Source of the DNA: Symsagittifera roscoffensis
Lineage: Eukaryota > Xenacoelomorpha > Acoela > Convolutidae
Assembly: GCF_963678635.1 (NCBI RefSeq)
Contig: NC_087063.1
Coordinates: forward strand, 57,108,759-57,172,758
Length of the DNA stretch: 64,000 bases
Direction: 5' to 3'
This document shows, one piece after another, positions 1 to 11,607 of the stretch. The translations under genes and the position numbers were made by a program. The notes beneath the pieces are model-generated. The model saw only the letters and a list, made by a program, of their open reading frames with translations, ran no database searches and was not told where the DNA came from. The stretch's first letter is position 1. Each line of letters opens with the position of its first letter.

Positions 1-469
1 GGCTGCAGCCAGTCTGAGAATCGTCGGAATTAGATCTTCCCTCGTGAAGCCCATTCTTTCCCAAGTCTTTATCGGTATCACACTCACTACCGCTCCAGTG
101 TCCAGAAACCTGTGACTCCGATTTTCTTTCCGTTGGTGTCGAGCAGATGTGCAGTCACAACTGCTTCGTACCCAATGTGTACTGCGTCTTGCTCCATCAT
201 GGCGTCAAGGCCTATCCTGCGGACTATGAGTTCTTCTTCACCCAGATATATCTGCCCTATTTGGTCACAGTCTGTTGTCACATAAGTCCTAGTGTAGAAC
301 TGATTCCATCTACGTTCAGCCTCACCTGATACGGTCCATAGACTTCCACGTAGAGCCCATGAAGCTTCTTTGTGCGAAGGCCAACCGTTGTTAGTAGTGC
401 TCGCACCGCTCTCGATTCAGTGCGTGGCTCCACCTGCCTCAGATAATCTGCATATGTATCCAAATGCAT
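1..469 (-). pseudogene. Aspartic protease region of element C (broken, runs off window)
   Basis: This is the retropepsin part of a Ty3/Gypsy-type Gag-Pol. It cleaves the polyprotein inside the particle. Two open segments (469-278 and 281-87) match the region just before the protease in element A, for example HLDTYADYL, QIGQIYLGEEEL and AVHIGYEA. The active-site motif LDTGAVVSVIP is readable at about 105-70 only after a one-base frame change near TTTCTGG. It is followed by TWERMGF and continues to base 1. The copy is therefore frameshifted. The rest of element C's pol lies outside the window to the left. Identity as protease is clear from DTG and from the matching context in element A. Confidence 0.85.
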
Positions 470-709
470 CGAAGTGAACTCTGACGGTTCGCTCAGAGTT
501 CTGATTACCTGATGTCCCGCTAACGAGATTATTGACTAAATTTTGCTTCCTTGTGGCACCATACCGAACCTCTGCTCGGAGATCACATTAAGTTTCATGA
601 TCAAACTACTTAGTACCTTTGTCTCTTTGACTTCTGTTGCCTCGAAGGTATTCAGTTTCTCCTGTAGTTTCTCATTTTCCAGTTCGAGTTTCACTTTTTG
701 TTCGATCTC
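470..709 (-). pseudogene. Link between nucleocapsid and protease, element C
   Basis: This short stretch corresponds to residues about 520-615 of the element A Gag-protease frame. It is readable only in pieces (for example a charged helix near 660-700). No separate gene is present. Confidence 0.5.
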
Positions 710-2001
710 TTATGTCACCAGTTCCTGCTGCACTCTATTTAGAGCATCCCTCGCGGCTGCCCTATAATCAATCTTGAAGTCATCGGCCGCAGTCACTGGT
801 TCCGGTTCGCATGTCTCTCCAGTTACCGCTCGCATTTTCTTCGTCGGCAGCTCTTGCGGTTTGTCTTTTCTGCGCGCCTCCGCTTCACTCAATAGGCGAG
901 CCTTGCTGGCTTTCACTCCTGATAAAGCTCCCTCATGCTTTGGATGCTTGATGTCTGCTACAGCATCCCAGAATTGCGGACAATCTGATTTAAAATGATC
1001 TTTCAAGTTACAAAAGAAACACCTCGGGCCGAATTTTGCAATTACTCCTCTCATGAAATCTTCATGATCGACTTCTGACGCATCTTCGTCCTCGAGGCTA
1101 AAGCATATTGCTTTCATGCCCTGTTTATAAGTTGGGCATGCTAACACATGATGGTCCGTTGAACTGCAATCGGCACAAGAGCGTCTCTTGTCCATATCAT
1201 CCCTCGGTTTGTACCAATTGCTCCCTTGGTTTGCTGGTCCATTGTTAAAATTGCCATAACTGTTCTTGTAATATCCAGATCTCGATGGAGGTTTCAGTAA
1301 AATATATTCTTTTGACTTGAGCCTCAACTCCTCTGGTGTTGGCGCATTGGTTGATAGTGGTGTGTAATGTGTTGCTTACATTGTACGAAGTTCATCAATC
1401 TTCACACCATCGATGAACTTTGAGGCTACCGCCAGGTTCATCCTCCTGTTCGACTCGTCCGGTTGGCTACGCCTTCTAAGCATCTCCAAATCGTCTAGAA
1501 ACTTGTCTATCGTCTCATCTTCTCGTTGCCTCCTTTTCTCAAAGCGCATCATTGCTTGGTGTCCCTGCACCCTTGAGCCAAAACGATTTAACAAGATTTC
1601 AAGATTTTCTCAGCAGTATCCCACTGATATTGCTTTTTGGCCATCACACAGTTTAGGGCTGTCCCTTCAAAAAAACTGGTGAGCTCATAGCTTTCTGATA
1701 GGTCTTCTTCCTCAAAATGCTGTTTCATAACCTCTATCCAGGTGTCAATGCAGCCGTCAGATTCGTCTTTATAGCATCTTGGTTTCTTAAAGACTCTTCT
1801 AGACTTTTCGCTGCGTTCATTAGTTCTGGATAACCTCGTCAGGAATGTCTCCAACGACCTGTTTAGGGGTTCAAAGGCTGAGGCCATTGCCGCAGCATCT
1901 CTTGAGTGCCCCGCCTGAGGAACATCGCCCCCTGTTAAGTGATCTGTATTCGGTGCATCCCTACAATCCGAATCGCTGTGAATGTTTCCCCCTTGGCCCA
2001 C
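710..2001 (-). pseudogene. Gag capsid and nucleocapsid region of element C (broken)
   Basis: This is the structural protein that packages retroelement RNA. Three open pieces in different frames (2001-1588, 1594-1376, 1327-710) line up in order with element A Gag. They carry the capsid blocks DGCIDTWIEVM, LEGTALNCV-like sequence, LLNRFGS and GHQAMMRFEKRRQ, then FIDGVKIDELRTM. Two zinc knuckles follow: CADCSSTDHHVLAC and CFFCNLKDHFKSDC, both CX2CX4HX4C. The tail is lysine- and glutamate-rich. At least two frame changes (about 1590 and 1330-1376) make it non-functional as read. It is closer to the knuckle region of element B (58755-59630) than to element A. Confidence 0.85.
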
Positions 2002-2160
2002 ATGACTCCTCCCTGGGCTCGCATGTCTCCTGTTACCGGAATCGCCTCTCCCAGTCGCATGTGTGCCTTGCTTCGGTCGTTCGTTTGAGGTCTGTCTGTT
2101 CCCTGTTGAACTTGCTCTTTTGTTTGGGCCCCATGTTCTATTATCCCTTGTGGCAAAGCC

Positions 2161-3570
2161 TCATGAACTGCTCCTACCTCTAGTGGATCCATATGTCCTC
2201 CTCCTTTGATGGTCATTGAAGTTCACCCTCGGCTCCCTGCTGTGACGTCCCGAGTTCGATTCTCCTTCTTTTGGTCCACTCTTGCTGCCTAGTAGCCCGT
2301 CCAACCTATCCATGATAGCCTGAGTTCGCCTCTCCATCATCGCGTCTATCTTTGTGTCAAGAGTCCCAAGAGACTGCTCTTGCTGAATTCTTAACTTCTC
2401 CATGTCGTCTCTTAAGCGCAACTCTCTCTGTTCCGCTTCTCATGTCATTCGCGACAAGTTCTTCGCTATGTGCTCGTCTGTTCTTTCCTTCAAGCGTTTT
2501 TCGCTTCTACCAACTTCTTGTCTATTGCGGTTTATTTCTTCCCGCAGACTTTCTCTTTCAACGTGGACTGCTCTTTCTAGTTCACTCATTCTTATCGGCA
2601 TCTGTTCATTTTGTTCTCCTATACTGCCCACTATGTTGTTCAAGGCTTCTCCTAATGATGCTCCGTTTTCTATTGGTGGCGTCACTAGTGGCGGTGTCAC
2701 CCTGTCGATCCCAGGTAGCTTTGGGCTGGTCGAGATTCGGGCTTTGATTCTCTGCCTCGACGTCTTTTCATTATCCACCTCTGGATGCGCCGCTGCGTTG
2801 CGTAGCCCTATGTTTCTATTCTCCCCAGTTCGCGTCTCCGAATTTGTCATACTCACAAAATCTCTTGACTGGCCTCATGTGTTTGTGTCTTTGCTTATCG
2901 TTCTCACCACACCAAATTTGTCCATGGTTCCAGTCTCTCTGTTGGTGTATTCCTCATTCTCCTGGGTCGAACTATTGAGGATGAGTCTAGATCCAGAGTC
3001 AACTTGCTCATCATCGTCCTCTTCTTTCTTCTGGGATTCACCTTCATTTCCTGTATCCACTCCCATGGTGAATGTAAAGATGTTTCCGAAAGTGTTCTTC
3101 ATTCTTTCTGAAAACGATGAGGACGTTGTCTGTTTCTCCGTCACGCCTGCCATCATGGTGTTGTCTGTGGGAGATCTTCTAGTTGCCACTACTTCAGTAG
3201 ACATGTCGGACAGTTCCGACATCTCCTCTCGGTCCAGTGTCCCGGTAGAAGTGGCAAAACCTTGGCCTTGTTCTACCGGAGTAGATACACTCGCCATTCT
3301 TCTGTCTCTCCCCTCCGGTCCATGTTTTTCCTGGTTCTCATTCATGGCCTGGTCCGGATGGACCTCCACTTCTAGCTTAGCTTTTCGCTCTTCTGAGGAC
3401 TTTTGATTCCTGGTTTCAACCATTCTGCCTGAAACCGTCTCCCCTTTGTCGGTCCAGTTTCGTGTGATCCCTTCCACAAAAGGGTCGGTCATTGCTTTTC
3501 TTTGCTTTTCAGGTATGAATATCCTGAAGCTATCACCTAGTTTAGGTTTCCTTGTCTTGTCTAGACTCAT
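2161..3570 (-). pseudogene. Gag N-terminal extension of element C
   Basis: This starts at an ATG (3570) directly after the leader. It reads in one frame through three segments (3570-2875, 2856-2440, 2421-2161) separated by single TGA codons, each with in-frame sequence on both sides. The protein is charged, rich in E, K, T and S, and turns into a coiled coil near its end (SELERAVHVERESLREE, then RLRDDMEKLRIQQEQ). Element A has a matching extension ending in a coiled coil at the same place. It has no recognised domain and probably helps Gag assembly. After 2161 the frame is lost; a further open piece at 2216-1935 bridges to the capsid part. Confidence 0.7.
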
Positions 3571-4319
3571 TTTTACTTTATCGCTTCTTACTATCTATAT
3601 ATACACTCAGTTCGATTGTTAGTGTCCTTTTGATCTGACTACTGATAAAAAAACACAACAAAATAAATTCCAAAAGTTTCTATTGAATAGTGAACACGAA
3701 TCCTTGTATGTAATCACGGCACAGCGTATATACAACTTATTCACAATAACCGATTATTAGTCGTAAGATTTGAGAACTAGCACAGTATGATGATATCAGT
3801 CAAATTAAAAGATAGTGTATTCACTACCCAATCAAGCACAAAGTGTTGATTTAAAACCAGATATAACAAAATAAGTGTATTTTTATGAAAAACGTATGTG
3901 TTTTGTACTTTTAGTCAGTCGCAGTACAATAGTCGAACTTGTTTTATAAAGAAAGAGCTTTCCCTGCTTGGTGCTGCACCAAACAGACAAAACTTGAAGG
4001 CAGTAATTTTCTCAAGTGGGCGTCTATTCCACCCACTGAGTCCTGTGTTACCTATCTGCCTTCGGACTGCCCGAGCTAGACCTACTAAAATCCTCAGGGC
4101 AGTCACTTTTCTCAAAAACGTTTTGGATTTCAATCCACACCAATGAGTTACAAACTCTTTTTTTTAGACTTAGTGTCGCGAATATCCGAGTTTGGACCTG
4201 TTTTGTTCTGGTCTGGTCTTTTTTGAAAGGCAAGTTACCAGTGCAGTCACTGTTTCCTAGCCTGTCTCTTAATAACCTAACACCCCTCACTATTATCTTT
4301 TCTTCTGCTTACCTAAGTC

Positions 4320-4640
4320 CTTAAACAAAAATAAAACCCCTCCGGGTTGACAAAAAACAGTACCCCTCTGGATTGGCAAAAATAGGACCCCTCCGGATTG
4401 GCAAAATGGAGACCCCTCCGGATTAGCATAAGTAAGACCCCTCCGGATTGGGACCCATCCGTATTAGGAAAAATCTGGACCCCTCCGGATTGGGACCCCT
4501 CCAGTTTTGTTAAAATAACTTTTCCGCGACTTCCTTGATTTTCAACCTGTACCCCTCCGGATACGTTCTCCGATGCTATGATGCTGTCTGTATTAACTAG
4601 GAAGTGTATGTGGTCCTGCCCTAGACCCTTCCGGATTGAA
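4320..4640. repeat. Degenerate minisatellite, motif ACCCCTCCGGATTG
   Basis: About ten copies of ACCCCTCCGGATTG or close variants are spaced irregularly at roughly 13-30 bp in the element C leader. Single copies recur further along the leader (about 5203, 5907, 5932), inside the LTR (about 6974), and at matching places in the other units. The motif contains the palindrome TCCGGA. Its role is unknown; packaging or a structured leader is possible. Confidence 0.75.
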
Positions 4641-6475
4641 GTTAAGCCTCTTATTTGACAATTCACGCTAACGGTGAAGGATCTTATCGCTAGCCTAATT
4701 TCGGCGCTATCAAGGTTTTCTGGTGCCTTTAGCCTTCCTTATTCTTCTAGTACAGCGTAAAATTGCCTTATTCAACCGTTTCTACCCTTTGGTAGGGATG
4801 TAAGGTCTTTCCAAAAAAAATTGTTTATAAAACGTGAGGAGTCTACCCTCCCGAATTGGTGAGTTTGCTAAAAAAAATCTCCAAAAATTTTCACGCTTAT
4901 TTTTTTCGAATAACTTTTGTCCCTATCAGTAAGCTCAGCTAATTTCTGATCTATTGGTACCAAGATCAACTGGATCAGTCCAGTAGTTCCAAAGTTTTCA
5001 ACCAAAACGTCTTTTTCTTAAGTCAAGAAATTTCTCTCTTACAGGTTCCGCCTAACTTTTTCCGCAATTCTGTTCTTTTCTACCTAAAAATTATTGATCC
5101 GAGCTCAGAAGGCCTATACTCTTCTATTTTAATGCAAAAAACCCGATCTAAAGCGCTTTAGTTGAAAAAATTAGCGAAAAACTATGCTACCTGGACCCCT
5201 CCGGATTGATGAATCCACTGAATCAAACACGTTAAGTTCGCTTTCTCTGTAATCCGGAAAGGTTTCGGTAAACGGGTCTTAAAACCTGTGGATTCACTAG
5301 TGGAAGTTGTCCGAACAACTATTTTTACTGTCCTAACTCAAAAATTTTAAAAACTTTTCTGATTTTATAGTGTTCCGTTTTCTCAAAAATCACGAAAATT
5401 CGGTTTTTGGTACCAAAATAGTTCCAACCACATCTGAACTAAACTCAACCGGTTCTACCTAATATACTAGCACAATTACGATGTAACTCACTAATTTAGC
5501 GTTTTTTTCTGTTTCAAAAAATATCGATATTTCGAAAATCGCGATTTGTGGGGGGATCAAAATATCGCGGTTTTGACCCTAAAAACCTGTCCGCTTACTG
5601 TGTTTTTCACTGAAAAACGATATAGGAGTATTAATATAGGCTATATAAGTAATAATATTAGTAATACTATACCCCTTCGTGTTTGTTCAATATCTGAATT
5701 AAGGTGCTTAACTCGGATTCTCGCAGTTCGTTGAAGGGTCACTACAGTGCAGCACTGTCGAGCCCCCCACATAAAACTATCTTATTTTGTGTACCAAAAG
5801 GGATACAAAACTTGTTAACGATACCCAACAGTCGACTGTCGTTGTCGTTGAGCCCCTTCTTGTTGCTCCTTGTACTGCTTGCCGAATCAGTCGTCTCCCA
5901 AGACCCCTCCGGATTGAGCGCAAATCAGCAGACCCTACCGGATTGAGCGCAAATTACCATTAACGTGCTTTAATACTCAAACAACCCTACAGTACAAGCC
6001 TCACAAACGGGCTACAAAATTGATCGTAACGATCCTGATTGATATAAATACCTGCAACAACAATATATCTATCAACAACAAACGGGAGGGTCGGATCACA
6101 TCTTGTAGGGGGGATGACTTCTACTGATTTTGTACTTTTTCACTGTTTTTGATTTTTTTCGGTTATTTTTTTTTGTTTTTTGTTTTTCTTGGGTAATATA
6201 CTACTTTTTGTTTGGTTTTATATATCTTTAAGTCTTTTTGGTCACGGACCACTCAGGAGATGATGGGACCGCGAAACCCCCCACCCTTCCTGGTTCGTGA
6301 ATTTTTGGTTTTAACTAGGTTAAAAAGCTATTCACGCGAATCCGGAAGGCTCCCGCTTTCCGAACTACACCTCCACCTCGGCGGTTAGGGCCTATTAAGG
6401 GCGTTATTATGAGCATCCACTCGGCGCGGAGTGCTCGTTAACGGTTCTGCCGGTCATGATCTTGAAAAAGAATAA

Positions 6476-6490
6476 CACCCAGGAGCGCCA
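6476..6490 (-). promoter_or_regulatory. Primer-binding site, left unit (element C)
   Basis: The minus strand reads TGGCGCTCCTGGGTG, 12 nt after the LTR end. It would pair with a tRNA 3' end CACCCAGGAGCGCCA, which resembles animal tRNA-Asn(GUU). The same 15 bases lie next to all the other 5' LTR ends in this window. Confidence 0.75.
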
Positions 6491-6502
6491 TAAAAACATC
6501 TA

Positions 6503-7414
6503 TGTAACATTCGCCCGGAAGTACATATCGACGGAAAATAGAGCTAAGCTATAAAAGGACTGGCCAGCGTCTAAACAGAGCTCTACATACTTTTCACTGT
6601 CTCTACCAAAGCCAGTTCTTTTGGTGGTTTTTCTAACATCGGGTCGATAAAAACGTTACTGTTCTCCGGCTTCGACCAGAACGCTCAAATTAACTTAATT
6701 ACATGCAAAATTAGTGAGCTCATGGCTGGGTCTCAGTATCCCCAGACCACGAGGTCACTCTTAAAAACAGGACTACTATTACTTATTATATCACTATTGT
6801 TTTTGTTCAGTAGATAAAAATCATCATCTCCATCGAAGATGGATCAACCCTTTCCCCCAACCCCTAGCTTCTCATCGTCGGAAAATGAATTCAGATGTTA
6901 AATAAATTCAATTCAAGACATAACCAGGAAGCTAAAAGTTTGTATAAAATGATATAAGTCCAAGTCCCGAAACCCCTCCGGCTTCTTGAATCCGGGTAAA
7001 TAACAACCTTGTCTTGTTTCCGGATGGCTGCTTTTCCACCCTTCGCCGTTGTTGTGAACGGCCTTGCAACGATTGTAGCGAAACAATCGTTTCAACTCGG
7101 AACGGTCTCTGCTAGCTCTGCAATTCGTTGTTGTTTTTTCTATCACAATCCTCGTTGTTATCACAATCGCAGCTATTGTTGTTCTGATTTTTTCTGGTTT
7201 CTTCCAAAATTGCCGATTCTGACGTTTCTCAGAAATATGACGTCATACTTCAAAGTTTTAAAAATTTGAAATACCAGAATATTCCAGCCTTCTCAGTTTG
7301 ACTAATCGTTCCAATAACACTGCTAAACCTTCCAAACTGCTAATTCGGAAGGTTAGCTGCTAATAATTTGAAATTGCCGAATCTGCATTTTGTCCTTTCT
7401 GGTCGAATGTCACA
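6503..7414 (-). repeat. LTR, left unit; 5' LTR of element C
   Basis: This is a 912-bp LTR. On the plus strand it begins TGTAACATTCG and ends CGAATGTCACA, an 11-base near-perfect inverted repeat with TG...CA ends. The primer-binding site lies on its low-coordinate side and the polypurine tract on its high-coordinate side, which fixes minus-strand orientation. It serves both as 3' LTR of the short unit to the right and as 5' LTR of element C. It shares only its end sequence and general layout with the LTRs of element A. Confidence 0.88.
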
Positions 7415-7425
7415 ACTCCCCGGAC
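7415..7425 (-). promoter_or_regulatory. Polypurine tract, left unit
   Basis: The minus strand reads GTCCGGGGAGT directly before the LTR start TGTGAC. This is the expected plus-strand primer position. The same 11 bases occur at the 3' LTR of element A. Confidence 0.75.
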
Positions 7426-8325
7426 AGTCCCCATCAATATCCCTAATGATCGCATAACACCAGGTTATCGCCAAGTAGTGTTCCTCTACAAACAACCTTA
7501 CAAATTGCATTAGAAATTGAAATATATCTACTCCACCTCAACTCACTACATGTCACAAATGGCATCATACTACATCTCACAGCCTTTTCAACATTTTCAC
7601 AAAATTTGAACCATGAGGAGTGTCCTAGATAAAAATTCTTTTCTAACTACTTACGTCATCTCGCCATGAAAATTCTTTTCGCTCTTGCTGATTAAAAAGT
7701 TGGGATGTGGCACGGCCACGCACCCGTTAAAATTAACTTAACGTCACTCACCAAGTATAATCAGTTATTTATGCTCTCGTCCTCAATATTAAAACTAAGA
7801 AACTCTGTGGCTAGGAAAGTTATTGAGGAGTGGCTAGGAAAGTCTTCGAGCGAGCTTACCCAAACTTGCCAGGTCGCCACACAGTGAACATGTGTCTTAC
7901 ACAGGTTAAAAACATCAGTCGTGTTTAAATAGGTAATTATACTCACCTATGCTCTCCATGTATATATAAACAGCACAACTAAAATTTTCATTCAACAATT
8001 GTAACAATTGTAATAATTTCAACAATTTTAAAAGCTTGGTCTAACCGAACTAGATCAAAACAAAAAATTTAACAGTCTTAATAATCAAACTTGGTTGATT
8101 GGTATAAATTTTTAAACACAAAGACAACCAAGTTTTTCTCCTTCTCTCTTTACTCTTCACTTTTCTTCTTCGTTACATCTTTCTCGTTACATCTTCCTCA
8201 TTCCATTTCTTCTTGTTATTGCTCTTCAATTTCACTGTCTTCCAGAACCTTCTCCAACATGTCCATGGAGTTGCGGCCGTCCCCCAACTCTCCTGCTCTA
8301 ACAGCCTCGGTTTGCAACAAGGTAG
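7426..8325 (-). other. 3' untranslated region of the short unit
   Basis: This is non-coding sequence between the late-gene stop (8326) and the polypurine tract. It is AT-rich, with AATTGTAACAATTGTAATAATTT-type runs around 8000. I see no gene in it. The plus-strand open frames here (for example 7705-7887, 8091-8360) recur in all three units only because the DNA is repeated. Confidence 0.7.
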
Positions 8326-8922
8326 CTAGTCCACATTCACCTTTTGCTCCCGGTTCCTGAAAAAGCTGTTGTGAAGACACAAGCTCACATTACGTTCTAG
8401 GTCAGCTCGTAAGACCTCTCTTTTTTCTGTTTCAGTAACACAGGCCGCGCCAGCTACTCGCTTCACCGCCGTGGTAACAGCGTTTCTGTGCGTCAGGACT
8501 GCTCTCTTATAGGCTCCTGATCCTATGTCTAGCTGGAAGGATTGATGGGCTTCCGTGTTCCTAGACATATGACGCTTCGCGCGTTCATACATCCATGATG
8601 TCATCACAGCACGGAACCAAGGCATCAACCTCTGCCTTGACCATATCCTCTCCATGGCTTTGGGTGTTCTCAGAACCTTGCAGGTGGTTCTGAAAAGATC
8701 TAAGTCATGGTTCACTTTAACGTTGCTTAGTTGCTCAGGTGTCGGCACGGCCGTCTCCTGCTCACTTGTGCCCGCGTTAGCCTCTAACCATCTCACCGTC
8801 AGCATGGCACTAACCACCACTATTGGCACTTGCATTATGCTGTCTGTATTAACTAAGAAGAGTATGTGGTCCTTCCCTAGACCCTTTCGGATTGAAGTTA
8901 AGCCTCTTATTTGACAATTCAC
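8326..8922 (-). pseudogene. Tail of the last late gene fused to leader sequence (copy 1)
   Basis: This is an open frame of 198 codons. From about residue 30 to the end it equals the C-terminus of element B's last late protein (VVVSAMLTVRWLEANAG, PWFRAVMTSWMYE, LTHRNAVTTAVKRVAG, NVSLCLHNSFF). The first ~29 codons are read from leader sequence across the deletion junction at 8833/8836, and the apparent start there is GTG, so the first ATG is at the junction. It is a truncated remnant, although the frame is intact and identical in the next unit. The function of the parent protein is unknown. Confidence 0.8.
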
Positions 8923-10684
8923 GCTAACGGTGAAGGGTCTTATCGCTAGCCTAATTTCGTCTCTATCAAGGTTTTCTGGTGCATTTAGCCTTCCCTATTC
9001 TTCTAGAACAGCGTAAAATTTCAACTGTTTCTACCCTTTGGTAGGGGTGTAAGGGCTTTCCAAAAAAGTTTTTATAAAACGTGAGGAGTCTAACCCTCCC
9101 GAATTGGTGAATTTGCGAAAAAACAATCTCAAAAAACTTTCACGCTTACTTTTTCGAATAACTTTTGTTTCTATTAGTAAGCTCAGCTAATTTCTGATCT
9201 ATTGGTACCAAGATCAACTGGATTTGTCCAGTAGTTCCAAAGTTTTTAACCAAAACGTCTTTTTTCTAAAGTCAAGAAATTTCTCTCTTATAGGTTCTGC
9301 CTAACTTTTTCCGCAATTCTGTTCTTTTCGAGCTAAAATTTATTGATCTGAGCTCAGAAGGCCTCTAATCTTCTAGTTCAATGCAAAAAACCCGATCTCT
9401 CTGTAATTCGGAAGTTCGATTTCTCTGTAATTCGGAAGGCTTTCGGTAAACGGGTCTTAAAACCTGTGTATTCACAAGTGGAAGTTGTCCGAACAACTAT
9501 TTTTACTGCCCTAACTCAAAAATTTCAAAAAAAAATTTCGATTTTATAGTGTTCCGTTTTCTCAAAAATCACGAAAATTCGGTTTTTGGTACCAAAAGAA
9601 GTCCAACCACTTCTGAACTAAACTCAACCGGTTCTACCTATTATACTAGCACAGTTACGATGTAACTCCCTAATATAGCTCTTTTTTTTTCGTTTAAAAA
9701 AACATCGATATTTCAAAAATCGCGATTTGTGGGGGGACCAAAATATCGCTATTTTGATCCTTAAAACCGGTCCGCTTACTGTGTTTTTCACTGAAAAATG
9801 ATATAGGAGTATTAATAAAGGCTGTATAAGTAATAATATTAGTAATAATATACCCCTCCGGGTTTGTTCAATATCCGAATTAAGGTGCTTAACTCGGATT
9901 TTTGCAGTTCGTTGAAGGGTCACTACAGTGCAGCACTGTCGAGCCCCCCACATAAAACTATCTTATTTTGTGTACCAAAAGGGATACAAAACTTGTTAAC
10001 GATACCCAACAGTCGACTGTCGTTGTCGTTGAGCCCCTTCTTGTTGCTCCTTGTACTGCTTGCCGAATCAGTCGTCTCCCAAGACCCCTCCGGATTGAGC
10101 GCAAATCAGCAGACCCTACCGGATTGAGCGCAAATTACCATTAACGTGCTTTAATACTCAAACAACCCTACAGTACAAGCCTCACAAACGGGCTACAAAA
10201 TTGATCGTAACGATCCTGATTGATATAAATACCTGCAACAACAATATATCTATCAACAACAAACGGGAGGGTCGGATCACATCTTGTAGGGGGGGATGAC
10301 TTCTACTGATTTTGTACTTTTTCACTGTTTTTGATTTTTTTCGGTTATTTTTTTTTGTTTTTTGTTTTTATTGGGTAATATACTACTTTTTGTTTGGTTT
10401 TATATATCTTTAAGTCTTTTTGGTCACGGACCACTCAGGAGATGATGGGACCGCGAAACCCCCCACCCTTCCTGGTTCGTGAATTTTTGGTTTTAACTAG
10501 GTTAAAAAGCTATTCACGCGAATCCGGAAGGCTCCCGCTTTCCGAACTACACCTCCGCCCCGGCGGTTAGGGCCTATTAAGGGCGTTATTATGAGCATCC
10601 GCTCGGCGCGGAGTGCTCGGTAACGGTTCTGCCGGTCATGATGTTAAAAAAGAATAACACCCAGGAGCGCCATAAAAACATCTA
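8836..10684 (-). other. Leader of middle unit
   Basis: This is the same leader sequence as 4581-6502, lacking about 74 bp near 9390 where two CTCTGTAATTCGG copies flank the gap. It is non-coding. The plus-strand frame at 9864-10127 recurs in each unit and is a by-product of the repeat. Confidence 0.75.
10658..10672 (-). promoter_or_regulatory. Primer-binding site, middle unit
   Basis: TGGCGCTCCTGGGTG on the minus strand, 12 nt inside the LTR end. It is identical to the other copies. Confidence 0.75.
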
Positions 10685-11596
10685 TGTAACATTCGCCCGG
10701 AAGTAAATATCGACGGAAAATAGAGCTAAGCTATAAAACGACTGGCCAGCGTCTAAACAGAGCTCTACACGCTTTTCACCGTCTCTACCAAAGCCAGTTC
10801 TTTTGGTGGCCTTTCTAACATCGGGTCGACAAAAACGTTACTGTTCTCCGGCTCCGACCAGAACGCTCAAATTAACCTAATTACGTGCAAAATTAGTGAG
10901 CTCATGGCTGGGTCTCAGTATCCCCAGACCACGAGGTCACTCATAAAAACAGGGCTACTACTACTTATTATATCACTATTGTTTTTGTTCAGTAGATAAA
11001 AATCATCATCTCCATCGATGATAGATCAACCCTTTCCCCCAACTCCTAGCTTCTCATCGTCGGAAAATGAATTCAGAAGTTAAATAAATTCAATTCAAGA
11101 CATAACCAGGAAGCTAAAATTTTGTATAAAATGATATAAGTCTAAGTCCCGAAACCCTTCCGGATTCTTGAATCCGGGTAAATAACAACCTTGTCTTCTT
11201 TCCGGAAGGCTGCCTTTCCATCCTTCACCGTTGTTGTGAACGGCCTTGCAGCGATTGTAGCGGCACAATCGTTTCAACTCGGAACGGTCTCTACTAACTC
11301 TGCAATTCGTTGTTGTTTTTTCTATCACGATCCTCGTAGTTATCACTGTCCAAGCTCTTGTTGTTCTGATTTTTTCTGGTTTTCTAACAAAATGGCCGAT
11401 TCTGACGTTTCTCAGAATGACGTCATACTTCGAAATTTAAAAAAATTTGAAATACCAGAATATTCCTGCCTTCACAGTTTGACTAATCGTTCCAATAACA
11501 CTGCTAATCCTTCCAAACTGCTAACTCGGAAGGTTAGCTGCTAATAATTCGAAATTGCCGAATCTGCATTTTCGTCCATTCTGGTCGAATGTCACA
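10685..11596 (-). repeat. LTR, middle unit
   Basis: This is a 912-bp LTR with the same ends as the left LTR (TGTAACATTCG ... CGAATGTCACA). The polypurine tract follows at 11597-11607 in the variant form GTCGGGGGAGT. By eye it is very close to the right LTR (14940-15852) and slightly less close to the left one. Confidence 0.88.
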
Positions 11597-11607
11597 ACTC
11601 CCCCGAC

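Larger units (their letters stand above)
3571..6502 (-). other. Leader (5' untranslated region) of element C
   Basis: This is 2.9 kb of non-coding sequence between the 5' LTR (6503-7414) and the gag ATG (3570), read on the minus strand. It begins with the primer-binding site, is AT-rich with many T runs, and includes the GGATTG-type minisatellite at 4320-4640. The part from 4581 upward is shared with the two shorter units to the right. The part 3571-4580 is present only here. Open frames such as 4313-4666 come from the minisatellite and are not genes. Confidence 0.75.

Noticed and set aside
2402-3406. Plus-strand frame of 334 codons, Ser/Leu-rich
   Set aside because: It is the antisense shadow of the charged Gag extension; complementary codons of E/K-rich coding DNA give S/L/F-rich frames.
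5704-5946. Plus-strand frame with a signal-peptide-like stretch (LSPFLLLLVLLAESVVSQD), repeated at 9864 and 14118
   Set aside because: It looks like a secreted peptide, but it lies antisense in the retroelement leader and is copied only with the repeat. There is no sign of protein-level selection.
7705-8360. Plus-strand frames repeated three times (MWHGHAPVK..., MVDWYKFL...)
   Set aside because: They recur only because the 4.2-kb unit is repeated. They lie in the 3' UTR or antisense to the late-gene tail, with no recognisable protein features.
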